Assembly (NCBI RefSeq): GCF_018403285.1
Contig: NZ_BOSJ01000002.1
Span: 310,001-374,000 of the forward strand
Origin: Paenibacillus sp. J45TS6
GTDB taxonomy: Bacteria > Bacillota > Bacilli > Paenibacillales > Paenibacillaceae
Length of the DNA stretch: 64,000 bases
Direction of reading: 5' to 3'
The notes under the pieces: model-generated
The model's input: the letters and a program-made list of their open reading frames with translations, nothing else
The model's database searches: none
Told to the model about the DNA's origin: nothing
Shown: one piece after another, positions 55,134-64,000 of the stretch
Position numbering within the stretch: position 1 is the first letter of the stretch
How the letters are laid out: every line of letters begins with the position of its first letter
Translations under genes and position numbers: made by a program

Positions 55134-56372
55134 TTACTGTCCGCTTGTACCTTCTGCAATTTTATCTTCTACAAATTTTTGCATTGTGTTTAGTGTTTCA
55201 TCTATGTCCACATTACCGCGTGCCAGCTCGAGTGCATAAGTATCTACTGCTTCAGCAACGTATGCATAGTATTCATAAGTATAGATGTACAAAGATTCAA
55301 TCTCTTTCTCATTAGAAGTAAAGAAGGACTGCATATATTCTTGGTACTCAGGGCTTTCGTTAACTTGTTTACTTGCTACGTTCTGTCCAGCTTTTGCCCA
55401 TTCAAGAGAATTCTCACGGATAAACTCAAGGAATTTCGCAATTCCAGCTTCTTTCTCATCTGTTCTCTCTTCGTTAGTCAGCATAGCGAACAAGTGAGAA
55501 GACGATCTGTTTGTGAATTTATCTGCAGTTGGAGAGTACACATTCGTTACACCAAAGTTCAATCCCTCAACACCAGCGTGAGCAGTGGAACTCCAAGTTC
55601 CGTCTGTAGAGAATAGAACGTTACCGGATTGGAACATCAGGTAGCCATCTTCACCATATGGTGTCATCAAGCCAGCGTCCGCAATTTTTTTCACTTCTTC
55701 AAAAGCTTGTTTCATAACTGGTGTATTCACCGCAGGTTTGCCATCCTCTTGAATGTCCCCGCCCAAGTTCTGAACTTGAGATAGAATAACCCAGCCCAGC
55801 AAAGCATCATTTACTACGAAGTCGCCTTCATCCATTTTGCCTTGCAAGGAAAGCATCTCATCAATAGTTACTACGTTATCATCAAGGAAAGATTCTGCAT
55901 TATATTTTTTGAGCAAATCTTTATTGTAATACATAACAACACTATGAATGTCCAAAGGAACCGTATACTGAGCTCCATCAATCGTTCCTGTTGACCAAGC
56001 TTGAGGAAGATAATTATCTTGTTTAAGTTCAGGCTCAGCAGCCATCACATTTGTCATCTCTTCTAAAGCACCTTGTTTAACATATCCTGGAACACGGTCA
56101 GCATGGATGATAGATAGATCTGGAACCCCTTTACCGGAGTTTAGTACGGTAGAGTTTTTCGTATACATATCTGACGTAATTACATGCTTAACCTTTATTT
56201 CAGGCTCAGTTGCATTGTAATCTTTAACGAGCTGATCCATGTAAGCACCATCGTCACCCGTTAGTGGTGTCCAGAATACAATTGTATTTTTATCATTCCC
56301 ACCACAACCCGACAAAACTGTAATTAGCACAACAGCAAGAACCAAAGATGTAAGACCCCGCATTTTTTTCAA
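55134..56372 (-). CDS. Sugar-binding lipoprotein of the ABC importer
   Basis: 412 residues from a TTG at 56372 with GGAGG eight bases upstream. Lipobox VLSGC gives lipidated Cys23 (ITVLSGCGGN). Periplasmic-type extracellular solute-binding family 1: IVFWTPLTGDDGAYMDQLVK, GVPDLSIIHADRVPG, YTVPLDIHSVVMYYNKDLL. It delivers an oligosaccharide to the two permeases. Position beside the rhamnogalacturonan enzyme suggests a pectin oligosaccharide, which is inference. Confidence 0.92.
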   Translation of the reverse strand: MKKMRGLTSLVLAVVLITVLSGCGGNDKNTIVFWTPLTGDDGAYMDQLVKDYNATEPEIKVKHVITSDMYTKNSTVLNSGKGVPDLSIIHADRVPGYVKQGALEEMTNVMAAEPELKQDNYLPQAWSTGTIDGAQYTVPLDIHSVVMYYNKDLLKKYNAESFLDDNVVTIDEMLSLQGKMDEGDFVVNDALLGWVILSQVQNLGGDIQEDGKPAVNTPVMKQAFEEVKKIADAGLMTPYGEDGYLMFQSGNVLFSTDGTWSSTAHAGVEGLNFGVTNVYSPTADKFTNRSSSHLFAMLTNEERTDEKEAGIAKFLEFIRENSLEWAKAGQNVASKQVNESPEYQEYMQSFFTSNEKEIESLYIYTYEYYAYVAEAVDTYALELARGNVDIDETLNTMQKFVEDKIAEGTSGQ

Positions 56373-56607
56373 GACGTTTTCCTCCCGTTTTCTGTATATT
56401 GAAAAATATTACAATTCGCAATCATCATACATCTATACTGAAAGCGGTGTCAATAACTTTTATGTAAATTTAATTCTTTATTTCTAAGCAAAGTTAACTA
56501 AAAAGTTTATCAAAAGATTGCATACAGTATCATTATTTACTTTGGTTATCTTTCGTGTTACTTTGATACTGGCTAATAAATGTCAAGATTAATTATTTGG
56601 GAAAGAA

Positions 56608-57519
56608 GTGGATAACATGCAGCTGGAAATCGATAAGTCCTCGCTCGTTGTTTACGAAGCCTTGGCAAGTGAAGTGCGAATCAGAATTATTCAGTTACTT
56701 TCGAAGAATAAAATGAACATCAAAGATCTAGCAGAAGAGCTGCAAATTAGCAGTCCGATTGTTATTAAACATATCAAGAAGCTGGAAGATGCCGGAATTA
56801 TCAAAACAGAAAAGGTCCCCGGAAAGTCCGGTCTTCAAAAAATTTCCACCCTCAGAGTCGATCACATTGAAATTAATTTTCCCAAGAAAATCTTTCATTC
56901 TTTTGCCTCTTATGAAACCTCTGTTCCGATCGGTCACTATAACGATTTCGATCTGAAACCTACCTGTGGTCTTGCTACGGATAAAGAGTTTATAGGAAGA
57001 GTGGATGAACCAAAGTATTTTATGGATTCAAAGCGGGTAGATGCGGAAATATTATGGTTTACTCAGGGGTTTGTTCAATACAATATCGCTAATTTCCTAA
57101 AAAAAGAAGAAGAACTTCAACAGTTCGAAATCAGCTTAGAGATTGCCTCCGAATTTCCTTTCTCCAACGATGTATGGCCTTCTGACATCACTTTTTCTCT
57201 CAATGGATTAGAGCTCGGAACATGGACAAGTCCGGGGGATTTTGGAGATGCAAGAGGGAAATTCACACCGAAGTGGTGGCCGCATAATATTAACCAGTAT
57301 GGATTGTTAAAAACCATTCGTATTACAAGCCATGGCACCTATATTGACGGGGACCCGATCTCAACGGTTTCCGTGAAAGATTTAGATACCACCTGCAGTC
57401 GATGGACCTTCCGGATCGAAGTAAAAGAAGATGCCGAACATATTGGCGGTGCAACTCTATTTGGCAAAAAATTTGGGAATCATGATCAAGATATCGTATT
57501 TAAATTATATTATCTATAA
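56608..57519 (+). CDS. ArsR-type regulator with large C-terminal domain
   Basis: 303 residues if the GTG at 56608 is used; the ATG at 56617 is about as likely. A winged helix occupies residues 5-80 (MNIKDLAEELQISSPIVIKH). The C-terminal 200 residues (ETSVPIGHYNDFDLKPTCGL; DITFSLNGLELGTWTSPGDF; KWWPHNINQYGLLK) are predicted beta-rich and may bind a sugar. Much longer than ordinary ArsR repressors. It is divergent from the sugar importer and is its likely regulator. Confidence 0.8.
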   Translation: MDNMQLEIDKSSLVVYEALASEVRIRIIQLLSKNKMNIKDLAEELQISSPIVIKHIKKLEDAGIIKTEKVPGKSGLQKISTLRVDHIEINFPKKIFHSFASYETSVPIGHYNDFDLKPTCGLATDKEFIGRVDEPKYFMDSKRVDAEILWFTQGFVQYNIANFLKKEEELQQFEISLEIASEFPFSNDVWPSDITFSLNGLELGTWTSPGDFGDARGKFTPKWWPHNINQYGLLKTIRITSHGTYIDGDPISTVSVKDLDTTCSRWTFRIEVKEDAEHIGGATLFGKKFGNHDQDIVFKLYYL

Positions 57520-57612
57520 TTGACCTTATCCTCAGAAGAAAGTCATCCAAGACAAAGAACATCCATTCCTCGGATGTCCGTAATATGAGCGATATTCTCT
57601 TCCCTTTTTCTG

Positions 57613-58413
57613 TCACCATTGCTCTATCATTCGAAGTGTAACGACTACATCGATATCTTCCATAAGTGAATCTATAACGAGGGTGAGATTAGCTCCATCT
57701 TCAAGACACAACATCACACCCTCTTCCATTAGATTAACAGAGGTTTTGGTAAAGGCTCCGGCTATACCCGTCAGGGTCCCTTGGGTAACAACTCGTCCAT
57801 TCGTAACGACCGTACACGTTGTATTTACTTCTAACGCTGTTTCTTCCGCAGGAATCTGCGTTGTCGGCGTGGGATACCGATTAAAATTTCCGTCAATGGT
57901 TCCTCCTTGGATCAAAGTATATCTAGCAGGGTTCCTTGTCAGAATATCCAATCCTTCAGCATAGACGGAAGCGGCTACTCCATTTGGATTCGTAAAAGAA
58001 AGGTTTTTTCTGAAACTCATGACAGCATAATTATCAACTTGTGTAATAGAATTGACAGATCTAATCTCAGAAGTGACTCTGCTGATATTTACCTCCTCCA
58101 TTTCGATTGGAATATACAGCCCCTCTGCGTCAACTCCGTATAAGGCAATTTCCAACCCTATTGTCGAGTAAACTGCATTAATCTGAAAATGATCATATCC
58201 CACCTCGTATGTGCGGGTGATTACTTCCTCTGTATCCAAAAAAAAGAGAGCTTCTGCAAAAGCAGCTTGCTGACTCCCATTATTCACGAGACCCTTCAAG
58301 TAACACAGCCCTGAAGAGGTATTATTATTAATGACTTTGACAATCACTTGAACGTATGGCCTATCACCTTGAATCGGTATGTTTATCAGATTTCCTGTCG
58401 TAATAGATGGCAT
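57613..58413 (-). CDS. Unknown beta-rich protein, 266 residues
   Basis: ATG at 58413 with GGGGGA five bases upstream. Rich in Thr, Val, Asn and Ile with alternating beta-strand patterns, few Lys, no signal peptide and no Cys clusters. It seems to have two halves: one with PYVQVIVKVINNNTSSGLCY and one with TALEVNTTCTVVTNGRVVTQ. Such composition resembles spore-coat, exosporium or phage-tail-like structural proteins, but I recognise no family. It stands alone between the ArsR-like regulator and the Fur-controlled permeases. Confidence 0.6.
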   Translation of the reverse strand: MPSITTGNLINIPIQGDRPYVQVIVKVINNNTSSGLCYLKGLVNNGSQQAAFAEALFFLDTEEVITRTYEVGYDHFQINAVYSTIGLEIALYGVDAEGLYIPIEMEEVNISRVTSEIRSVNSITQVDNYAVMSFRKNLSFTNPNGVAASVYAEGLDILTRNPARYTLIQGGTIDGNFNRYPTPTTQIPAEETALEVNTTCTVVTNGRVVTQGTLTGIAGAFTKTSVNLMEEGVMLCLEDGANLTLVIDSLMEDIDVVVTLRMIEQW

Positions 58414-58563
58414 ACGGATCCCCCTTTCCCTTCCTTGATACACCTGATATTATATGCTCCGATGATTATAAAAAGTTCGGGTGTTATGATATAGTAGACT
58501 AGGCTTTGGTCTCCTTTTGGCCAACTAAAACACATTGTAACTGCCTGTCATTCTACTCTGGAG

Positions 58564-58578
58564 TGATAATAGTTATCA
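58564..58578. promoter_or_regulatory. Fur box upstream of siderophore permeases
   Basis: TGATAATAGTTATCA matches the 7-1-7 Fur consensus TGATAATNATTATCA at all but one position, within a larger perfect dyad GTGATAA-TAG-TTATCAC. It is 25 bases upstream of the first permease start and should block transcription when iron is plentiful. Confidence 0.85.
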
Positions 58579-58602
58579 CCATCACCGCTGAAAATAGGAG
58601 TC

Positions 58603-59655
58603 ATGAAATTGAATAATTCATTCTCAAAAGATCATAATTCTTCAAAATTAAAATTACGTGCCAGACCTGTCAGAGCTTTTTTGACCCTCGCTATAGGTCT
58701 GATTGCTGTCATTCTATTCATGGGTGTATCTATTGCTGTAGGTGCAGCTGATATTTCGCTTTCTACTGTCTATGAGGCTCTTGTTAGCTTTAATCCAGAC
58801 GTAACCCAGCACACCATTATTCATGAGCTTAGAATTCCGCGTTCGATTGCCGATGTATTGATTGGCGCAGCCTTTGCCGTAGCCGGGGCAGTCATGCAAG
58901 GAATGACGAGAAATCCTCTTGCTGATTCGGGTCTTCTTGGTATTAATTCAGGTGCAATCTTCATGATTGCTGTAGCGCTGGCGTTCTTTCCAGAAATGTC
59001 CTATAACGGTACAATGATCTTCGCCTTTATTGGTGCCTTTATCGCAACCGCGCTTGTATATGGTACAAGTTCTCTAGGCAAAGCGAGAGTCACTCCGATT
59101 CGGCTAGTACTTGCAGGTGCAGCTGTATCCGCACTGCTAACTGCACTGAGCCAAGGAATTGCTATTCATTTCAGGCTGAGCCAAGATCTTGCTTATTGGG
59201 TCGCAGGTGGTGTAGCAGGTATTAAAATGCCTCAGGTGTTATCTATTCTTCCATGGATCTCCTTAGCACTGATTGCCGCCATGCTGGTTTCAAGGTCGAT
59301 TACGCTGATTAGTCTGGGTGATGAAGTGGCATCGGGTCTTGGACAAAAAACAGGACTAATCAAAATCATTGGCGGTATGATTGTGCTCATACTGGCTGGT
59401 GCAGCTGTGTCGGTTGCCGGACCGATTGGTTTTGTAGGACTTGTTGTTCCTCACCTTGTCCGTTACATCGTTGGTGTGGATTACCGCTATATTATTCCCT
59501 GCTCTGCCGTTGTCGGAAGCCTCTTGATGCTTCTTGCTGATATTGGTGCGAGGATGATTAATCCGCCTTACGAAACACCCATCAGTGCACTTTTCGCGCT
59601 TGTCGGTGTTCCCTTTTTCCTGTATATCTCACGTAAATCAGGGAGGGGTCTCTAA
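58603..59655 (+). CDS. Iron-siderophore ABC permease, FecCD family (1)
   Basis: 350 residues, about nine to ten membrane helices. FecCD hallmarks: LRIPRSIADVLIGAAFAVAG, MQGMTRNPLADSGLLGINSG, GPIGFVGLVVPHLVRYIVG. TAGGAG precedes the ATG. Forms a heterodimeric permease with the next gene and takes up ferric siderophore under Fur control. Confidence 0.94.
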   Translation: MKLNNSFSKDHNSSKLKLRARPVRAFLTLAIGLIAVILFMGVSIAVGAADISLSTVYEALVSFNPDVTQHTIIHELRIPRSIADVLIGAAFAVAGAVMQGMTRNPLADSGLLGINSGAIFMIAVALAFFPEMSYNGTMIFAFIGAFIATALVYGTSSLGKARVTPIRLVLAGAAVSALLTALSQGIAIHFRLSQDLAYWVAGGVAGIKMPQVLSILPWISLALIAAMLVSRSITLISLGDEVASGLGQKTGLIKIIGGMIVLILAGAAVSVAGPIGFVGLVVPHLVRYIVGVDYRYIIPCSAVVGSLLMLLADIGARMINPPYETPISALFALVGVPFFLYISRKSGRGL

Positions 59656-60698
59656 TGAAAAAATCACTTGCTGAACAAATGCAGGAAAGTACCCAAAAAC
59701 GTCGTAAACGCCAGTGGGCAGTCATGATCACTTTTGCTGTCTTCATGGTTGCTTTCATCTTCCTTAGTATGAACACAGGTTTTTCGAAGCTGGCACCTGC
59801 GGAAGTACTAAACACACTCTTTGGCAACGGTAGCTCTCGGCAAAACCTTATTTTGTTCGAATTTCGAATGCCTCGCATTGTTATATCGATGCTCGTAGGT
59901 GCTGGACTGGCTGTATCAGGCTGCATTCTGCAAGGGGTATCTAGAAATGCGCTTGCGGACCCGGGTATCCTAGGAATCACTTCAGGTTCCGGGCTCATCG
60001 TTGTGCTCTACCTGTCTTTCTACAGCAGTACGGCTGAAGCCCCTACGCTGCTATTGCCTTTTCTGGCCCTTGCTGGGGGTCTAGTGATCGCAGCTATTAT
60101 TTATGTACTCTCTTATAGCAAGAAGGATGGGCTGAGTCCCAATCGGATGGTGCTGACGGGAATTGCAGTTACTGCAGCTGTGAATGGTCTAATGATTGTA
60201 CTTATGCTCAGGCTTAACCCGAATAAGTACGATATGGTAGCCAGCTGGCTAGCCGGAAGCATTTGGGGATCAACATGGAAACAGGTACTTACTCTCCTGC
60301 CTTGGGTATCGCTGCTTATCGTCTTTGCCTTTTTGAGGTCGCGGAAGCTCGATGCTTTATCACTAAATGAGAATGTCGCCTCCTCGCTTGGAGTGAATCT
60401 CAATCGTGAACGGCTATACTTGCTGTTAATTGCCGTAGGATTAGCTGCTGCATGCGTTGCCTTTACGGGCGGAATTGGATTCGTTGGTCTGATTGCTCCC
60501 CATCTCGCACGCCGTCTTGTTGGTCCAGGGCACCAAATGTTGCTGCCTGCATCCGCACTCGGCGGTGCACTGCTGTTGCTCATGGCAGATACACTTGGCC
60601 GATTAGTATTTCCTGCTACGCAAATCCATGCCGGAATTATGGTGGCCATTATCGGGGCTCCATACTTCCTTTATTTGTTATCCAAATCAAAAATGTAA
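59655..60698 (+). CDS. Iron-siderophore ABC permease, FecCD family (2)
   Basis: 347 residues. FRMPRIVISMLVGAGLAVSG, LQGVSRNALADPGILGITSG and GGIGFVGLIAPHLARRLVGP mark the FecCD fold. Its ATG overlaps the first permease stop by one base (TAATG). No binding protein or ATPase gene follows before the terminator, like B. subtilis yfiZ-yfhA, which borrows a shared ATPase. Confidence 0.94.
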   Translation: MKKSLAEQMQESTQKRRKRQWAVMITFAVFMVAFIFLSMNTGFSKLAPAEVLNTLFGNGSSRQNLILFEFRMPRIVISMLVGAGLAVSGCILQGVSRNALADPGILGITSGSGLIVVLYLSFYSSTAEAPTLLLPFLALAGGLVIAAIIYVLSYSKKDGLSPNRMVLTGIAVTAAVNGLMIVLMLRLNPNKYDMVASWLAGSIWGSTWKQVLTLLPWVSLLIVFAFLRSRKLDALSLNENVASSLGVNLNRERLYLLLIAVGLAAACVAFTGGIGFVGLIAPHLARRLVGPGHQMLLPASALGGALLLLMADTLGRLVFPATQIHAGIMVAIIGAPYFLYLLSKSKM

Positions 60699-60719
60699 GC
60701 AGGTCAGATCCAATGAAAA

Positions 60720-60749
60720 AAAGCTGTCAAGCCTATGCTTGGCAGCTTT
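60720..60749 (+). terminator. Terminator of the siderophore permease operon
   Basis: AAAGCTGTCAAGC and GCTTGGCAGCTTT pair with one G:U around a CTAT loop, followed by CTTTT. Confidence 0.85.
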
Positions 60750-61118
60750 CTTTTCGTCCTCTATTAGATTCCATATCTTGTCTGTTCAGCTTGCGCAAGA
60801 GATGATACAATTCCATTTCAATAACCTTTATATCTGTCACAGATCTATCATGATTAAGTGTGACATTTTTCACTGAGTCGGAAATCAGGCCTATGATATT
60901 TTATGCCGTATCTAACCTTTTTATTTTCTACCCATCACCTATTAACGTGTGTCTAAACACTTTATCAGATTAGCGTGTCAGTGTGGTGTCCTCTTTTCTT
61001 TATCATTTTTTGTTAAAAGAGACGGATAGTGGGTATAAATAAACGGAGTGAATTTGTGAATTATATATAGGTTGTTAAAAGAAATATGGAGTTCCTGAAT
61101 TTACATGTCCCATATCTT

Positions 61119-61148
61119 TTGACAGTCCAAAACATATAAGGTTATTAT
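61119..61148 (+). promoter_or_regulatory. Promoter of the peptide transporter gene
   Basis: TTGACA (61119-61124), an 18-base spacer and TATTAT (61143-61148), 26 bases before the start codon. Confidence 0.55.
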
Positions 61149-61174
61149 ATCTATCAAATCAGGGAGGTTATGTA

Positions 61175-62677
61175 ATGGCAGACATCACGAAAAAAGAAAT
61201 TGTAGACAGTGTCCCCCAGAAAGGATTTTTTGGACACCCTAAAGGATTGTTCACCCTCTTCTTTACTGAGTTCTGGGAACGTTTCTCGTACTACGGAATG
61301 CGAGCAATCCTCGTTTACTATATGTATTACGAAGTTTCACAAGGCGGTCTAGGTCTTGATCAGTCGCTCGCTCTATCGATCATGTCAATCTACGGTTCCC
61401 TTGTCTACATGTCAGGGATCATCGGCGGTTGGTTAGCAGACCGTGTCTTCGGAACATCAAAAGCCGTATTCTACGGCGGTGTTCTCATCATGCTCGGACA
61501 CATAGCACTTGCTATTCCCGGCAGTGTTTCTTTATTCTTTGCTTCCATGGTTCTCATTGTCCTTGGGACAGGCTTACTCAAACCGAACGTATCCAGCGTA
61601 GTCGGGGATATTTACAGCCCTGAAGATAACCGCCGTGATGCTGGTTTCAGTATTTTCTACATGGGAATTAACCTTGGCGGATTCTTGGCACCGCTTGTAG
61701 TAGGATCGGTTGCAATGGATAACGGATCAAACAACTTCCATCTTGGCTTTAGCTTAGCAGCTATTGGTATGTTGATCGGTTTGATTGTTTTCGTTGTTAC
61801 GAAGAAGAAAAATCTTGGACTTGCTGGTACGGTTGTAAATAACCCGCTTGCTCCACATGAGAAGAAAAAGATCTTTACTACAGTAGCAGTAGGTTTTGTA
61901 GTCATTGCTATTCTTGTTCTTATTGGTATTCAAACTGGAACCCTTACATTCCCGTTATTTGTAAATATTATCGCATTCCTCGGAATACTGATTCCGGTTA
62001 GTTACTTTATTGTTATGTTCCGCAGTCCAAAAACAACTGCTGTGGAGCGCTCCAATCTAGTTGCTTACATTCCATTGTTCATTGCAGCTGTTATGTTCTG
62101 GGCAATTCAAGAGCAAGGTTCCACGATTCTTGCCAGCTATGCAGATACGAGAACACAACTGGAAATCTTCGGGTTTAGTATTAAGCCGGCTTTCTTCCAG
62201 TCTCTAAATCCACTATTCGTTATCTTGCTTGCACCTGTTTTTGCTGGACTCTGGGTGAAACTTGGCGGTCGTCAGCCGTCTGTTCCTAGAAAGTTTGCCT
62301 TTGGTCTGCTGTTTGCAGGTCTATCTTTCTTGGTTATTCTTCTACCTTCTTACTTCGGAGGAGAAAACAGCCTGGTAAGCCCGCTGTGGCTGGTACTGAG
62401 TTACTTCATTGTCGTGCTTGGTGAGCTTTGCTTGTCGCCGGTTGGTCTTTCTGCAACTACAAAACTTGCACCTGCAGCGTTCTCTGCACAAACAATGAGT
62501 CTCTGGTTCCTGACGAATGCAGCAGCACAAGCGATTAACGCGCTTATCGCACCTCTGTATTCAGAAGAAACAGAAATGGTTTACTTCGGAGTGATCGGCG
62601 GAGCGTCCATCGTCCTCGGTATTATCCTGTTTATCATTGCACCTAAAATTCAATCCTACATGAAGGGGATTAAATAA
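61175..62677 (+). CDS. POT-family di/tripeptide transporter
   Basis: 500 residues, twelve to fourteen membrane helices. The family motif ExxERFxYY appears as TEFWERFSYYGMRAILVYYM (residues about 30-49), the PTR2 signature region as YMGINLGGFLAPLV, and EQGSTILASYADTR in the middle. Proton-coupled peptide import similar to DtpT; supplies peptides for PepT. AGGGAGG precedes the ATG. Confidence 0.93.
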   Translation: MADITKKEIVDSVPQKGFFGHPKGLFTLFFTEFWERFSYYGMRAILVYYMYYEVSQGGLGLDQSLALSIMSIYGSLVYMSGIIGGWLADRVFGTSKAVFYGGVLIMLGHIALAIPGSVSLFFASMVLIVLGTGLLKPNVSSVVGDIYSPEDNRRDAGFSIFYMGINLGGFLAPLVVGSVAMDNGSNNFHLGFSLAAIGMLIGLIVFVVTKKKNLGLAGTVVNNPLAPHEKKKIFTTVAVGFVVIAILVLIGIQTGTLTFPLFVNIIAFLGILIPVSYFIVMFRSPKTTAVERSNLVAYIPLFIAAVMFWAIQEQGSTILASYADTRTQLEIFGFSIKPAFFQSLNPLFVILLAPVFAGLWVKLGGRQPSVPRKFAFGLLFAGLSFLVILLPSYFGGENSLVSPLWLVLSYFIVVLGELCLSPVGLSATTKLAPAAFSAQTMSLWFLTNAAAQAINALIAPLYSEETEMVYFGVIGGASIVLGIILFIIAPKIQSYMKGIK

Positions 62678-62687
62678 AATAGAACGT

Positions 62688-62743
62688 AAAAAACCTCTGT
62701 TCCTTGATGAATCTTTCGTTCATCTTGGATACAGAGGTTTTTT
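62688..62743. terminator. Terminator between peptide transporter and rlmN
   Basis: AAAAAACCTCTGT (62688-62700) and ACAGAGGTTTTTT (62731-62743) are perfect complements, with a second small hairpin GATGAA/TTCATC in the loop. It serves the rightward gene and possibly rlmN. Confidence 0.88.
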
Positions 62744-62795
62744 ATTGTACCTACTATCTGGTATTGAATTCACTGCTATAGCAGCTTGATCTCAA

Positions 62796-63884
62796 TTAAG
62801 ATGATACTTTCTCTAAACTGCCGCCCTGATCTTTACGAATTTGCTTACTCCGAAGCTGGCCGCAAGCTGCATCGATATCTGCACCATGTTCAAGTCTCAC
62901 ACTAACGCTAATGTTCTGCTTCTTCAGCACATCATAGAACGCAGTTATCGAGTCTTTCTCGCTCCGCTGATACTGACTATGCTCATCTACCGGATTATAT
63001 GGAATCAAGTTGACGATAGCTAGATTCCGGCGATCCTTCAGCAGTTCTGCAAGTTCTAGCGCATGTTCAGGCTGATCATTTACTCCTTGGAGAAGAATAT
63101 ATTCAATCGTAATCCGCCGATTGGTAGTATCCCAATAATATTCAATGGCTTCCATGAGCTTCTCAATCGGAATCGCTTTATTGATCTTCATAATCCGTGT
63201 ACGAAGCTCATTATTCGGTGCATGCAGTGATACAGCAAGATTCACGTTCAGGTCCGAATCGGCAAATTCTTTAATTTTATCCGCTAGTCCACTAGTCGAT
63301 ACCGTAATATGTCTTGCCCCAATAGCCAGTCCCTTATGATCCTTCACGACACGAATAAAGTCAGATATATTGTCATAGTTATCAAATGGTTCACCGATAC
63401 CCATCACCACGATATGACTCACCCGCTCACCCTTACCCGCCTGGTCGAGGTGGAACTGAACTTTCATAATCTGCTCTACAATCTCCCCGGCAGAAAGATC
63501 ACGGCTCTTCTTAAGCAGACCGCTCGCGCAGAAGCTGCAGCCGATATTACAGCCTACCTGCGTTGTTACACAGACAGAAAGTCCAAATTTATGGCGCATC
63601 AGCACCGTCTCAATGAGATTACCGTCTTCCAGACGAAATAGGAATTTGATCGTTCCGTCTGCCGATTCCTGCCTTGTATGCTCCGTTAATGTCTCTATTA
63701 CAAAATGCTCAGATAACAGCTGAACACAGTTCTTGTTCACTTCGGTCATCTCCGCAAAATCCTTCACACGTCTCCGGTACAGCCACTCCCATACGTGGGA
63801 TGCCCGAGATTTCTTATGGCCGTGCTCTTCCAGCCAAGCTCCCATATGTTCCTGAGTTAATCCATAAATGGATGGTTTATTCAT
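62796..63884 (-). CDS. rlmN: 23S rRNA/tRNA adenine-C2 methyltransferase RlmN
   Basis: 362 residues. Radical SAM cluster Cys112, Cys116 and Cys119 in [20 protein letters not shown]; further motifs [36 protein letters not shown] and the C-terminal catalytic Cys in AACGQLR. It methylates A2503 of 23S rRNA and A37 of some tRNAs. The related Cfr also modifies A2503, but the motif spacing and genome context fit housekeeping RlmN. Confidence 0.93.
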   Translation of the reverse strand: MNKPSIYGLTQEHMGAWLEEHGHKKSRASHVWEWLYRRRVKDFAEMTEVNKNCVQLLSEHFVIETLTEHTRQESADGTIKFLFRLEDGNLIETVLMRHKFGLSVCVTTQVGCNIGCSFCASGLLKKSRDLSAGEIVEQIMKVQFHLDQAGKGERVSHIVVMGIGEPFDNYDNISDFIRVVKDHKGLAIGARHITVSTSGLADKIKEFADSDLNVNLAVSLHAPNNELRTRIMKINKAIPIEKLMEAIEYYWDTTNRRITIEYILLQGVNDQPEHALELAELLKDRRNLAIVNLIPYNPVDEHSQYQRSEKDSITAFYDVLKKQNISVSVRLEHGADIDAACGQLRSKQIRKDQGGSLEKVSS

Positions 63885-64000
63885 GACAAAACGGCCCTCT
63901 TTTCAAAACTTTAAAATAGAATCTATCCAAAACTTCGTGTCTCATTTCCAAAATACGTTTTCTTTCCGAGTCCGTTTATTATTGTCCCAAACTTTTCAGG
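63885..64000. other. Upstream region of rlmN
   Basis: The last 116 bases hold the rlmN ribosome site (GAGGG about ten bases from its ATG). I see no other feature. Confidence 0.4.

Larger units (their letters stand above)
60699..61174. other. Intergenic: permease terminator and transporter promoter
   Basis: 476 bases holding the terminator at 60720-60749, a promoter at 61119-61148 and otherwise AT-rich sequence in which I see no gene or further site. Confidence 0.55.

Noticed and set aside
60113-60649. 178-codon open frame opposite the second FecCD permease
   Set aside because: Antisense to a clear permease; composition is the complement of membrane helices.

Overview
This is a chromosomal stretch of a low-to-mid GC, spore-former-type Firmicute, most likely a Paenibacillus or close relative. 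That placement is an inference from gene content: the yjlB-yjlC-ndh cluster, csp followed by ydjO, AdaA/AdaB, a cytoplasmic GH13 amylase, a Ytr-type GntR/ABC unit, strong AGGAGG ribosome sites and many U-tailed intrinsic terminators. No rRNA, tRNA or CRISPR array was seen.

Bases 1 to about 14,660 form an AT-rich defence island. An McrB-like AAA ATPase runs off the left edge. A Vsr-type mismatch endonuclease faces a cytosine-5 methyltransferase. A tightly packed leftward operon (13110 to 2874) then encodes, in transcription order: a small protein resembling the C-terminal domain of the operon's last gene; a Z1-type superfamily II helicase; a GHKL (MORC-like) ATPase; an unknown protein with a candidate D...ExK nuclease core; a DUF6339-like protein; a second cytosine-5 methyltransferase; a PD-(D/E)XK endonuclease; and an NgoFVII-like phospholipase-D-fold nuclease. 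Several stops and starts overlap (ATGA, TAATG). This matches the MORC/Z1 class of restriction-modification loci outlined by comparative genomics, with added parts. A WYL regulator closes the island.

The island border carries an IS3-family (IS150-like) element inserted exactly in the loop of an intrinsic terminator belonging to the neighbouring ABC-F gene.

Bases 16,170 to 27,060 hold core and stress genes, all leftward: an ABC-F protein behind a leader ORF and attenuator, a glycosyltransferase, ydjO, a csp gene behind a terminator-like leader hairpin, a DUF2179 membrane protein, two PepSY proteins next to a two-component system, an NAD(P)-binding oxidoreductase, and yjlC-ndh. Bases 27,060 to 38,250 hold a candidate structured RNA, a DIP1984 protein, a cupin (yjlB-like), a VTT-domain membrane protein, a Ytr-like GntR/ABC unit, an acyltransferase, a MATE exporter, an amylase and an LCP protein.

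Bases 38,500 to 46,000 hold the alkylation repair operon adaA-adaB-alkA, an SRPBCC protein, pepT, a mechanosensitive channel and a large catalase behind a sigma-B-like promoter. Bases 46,150 to 57,520 are a plant cell wall region: a secreted 1716-residue two-enzyme protein (SGNH esterase plus PL11 rhamnogalacturonan lyase), a Gfo/Idh/MocA oxidoreductase, and a sugar ABC importer with a divergent ArsR-like regulator. The right end holds an unknown 266-residue protein, two Fur-controlled siderophore permeases, a peptide transporter and rlmN.
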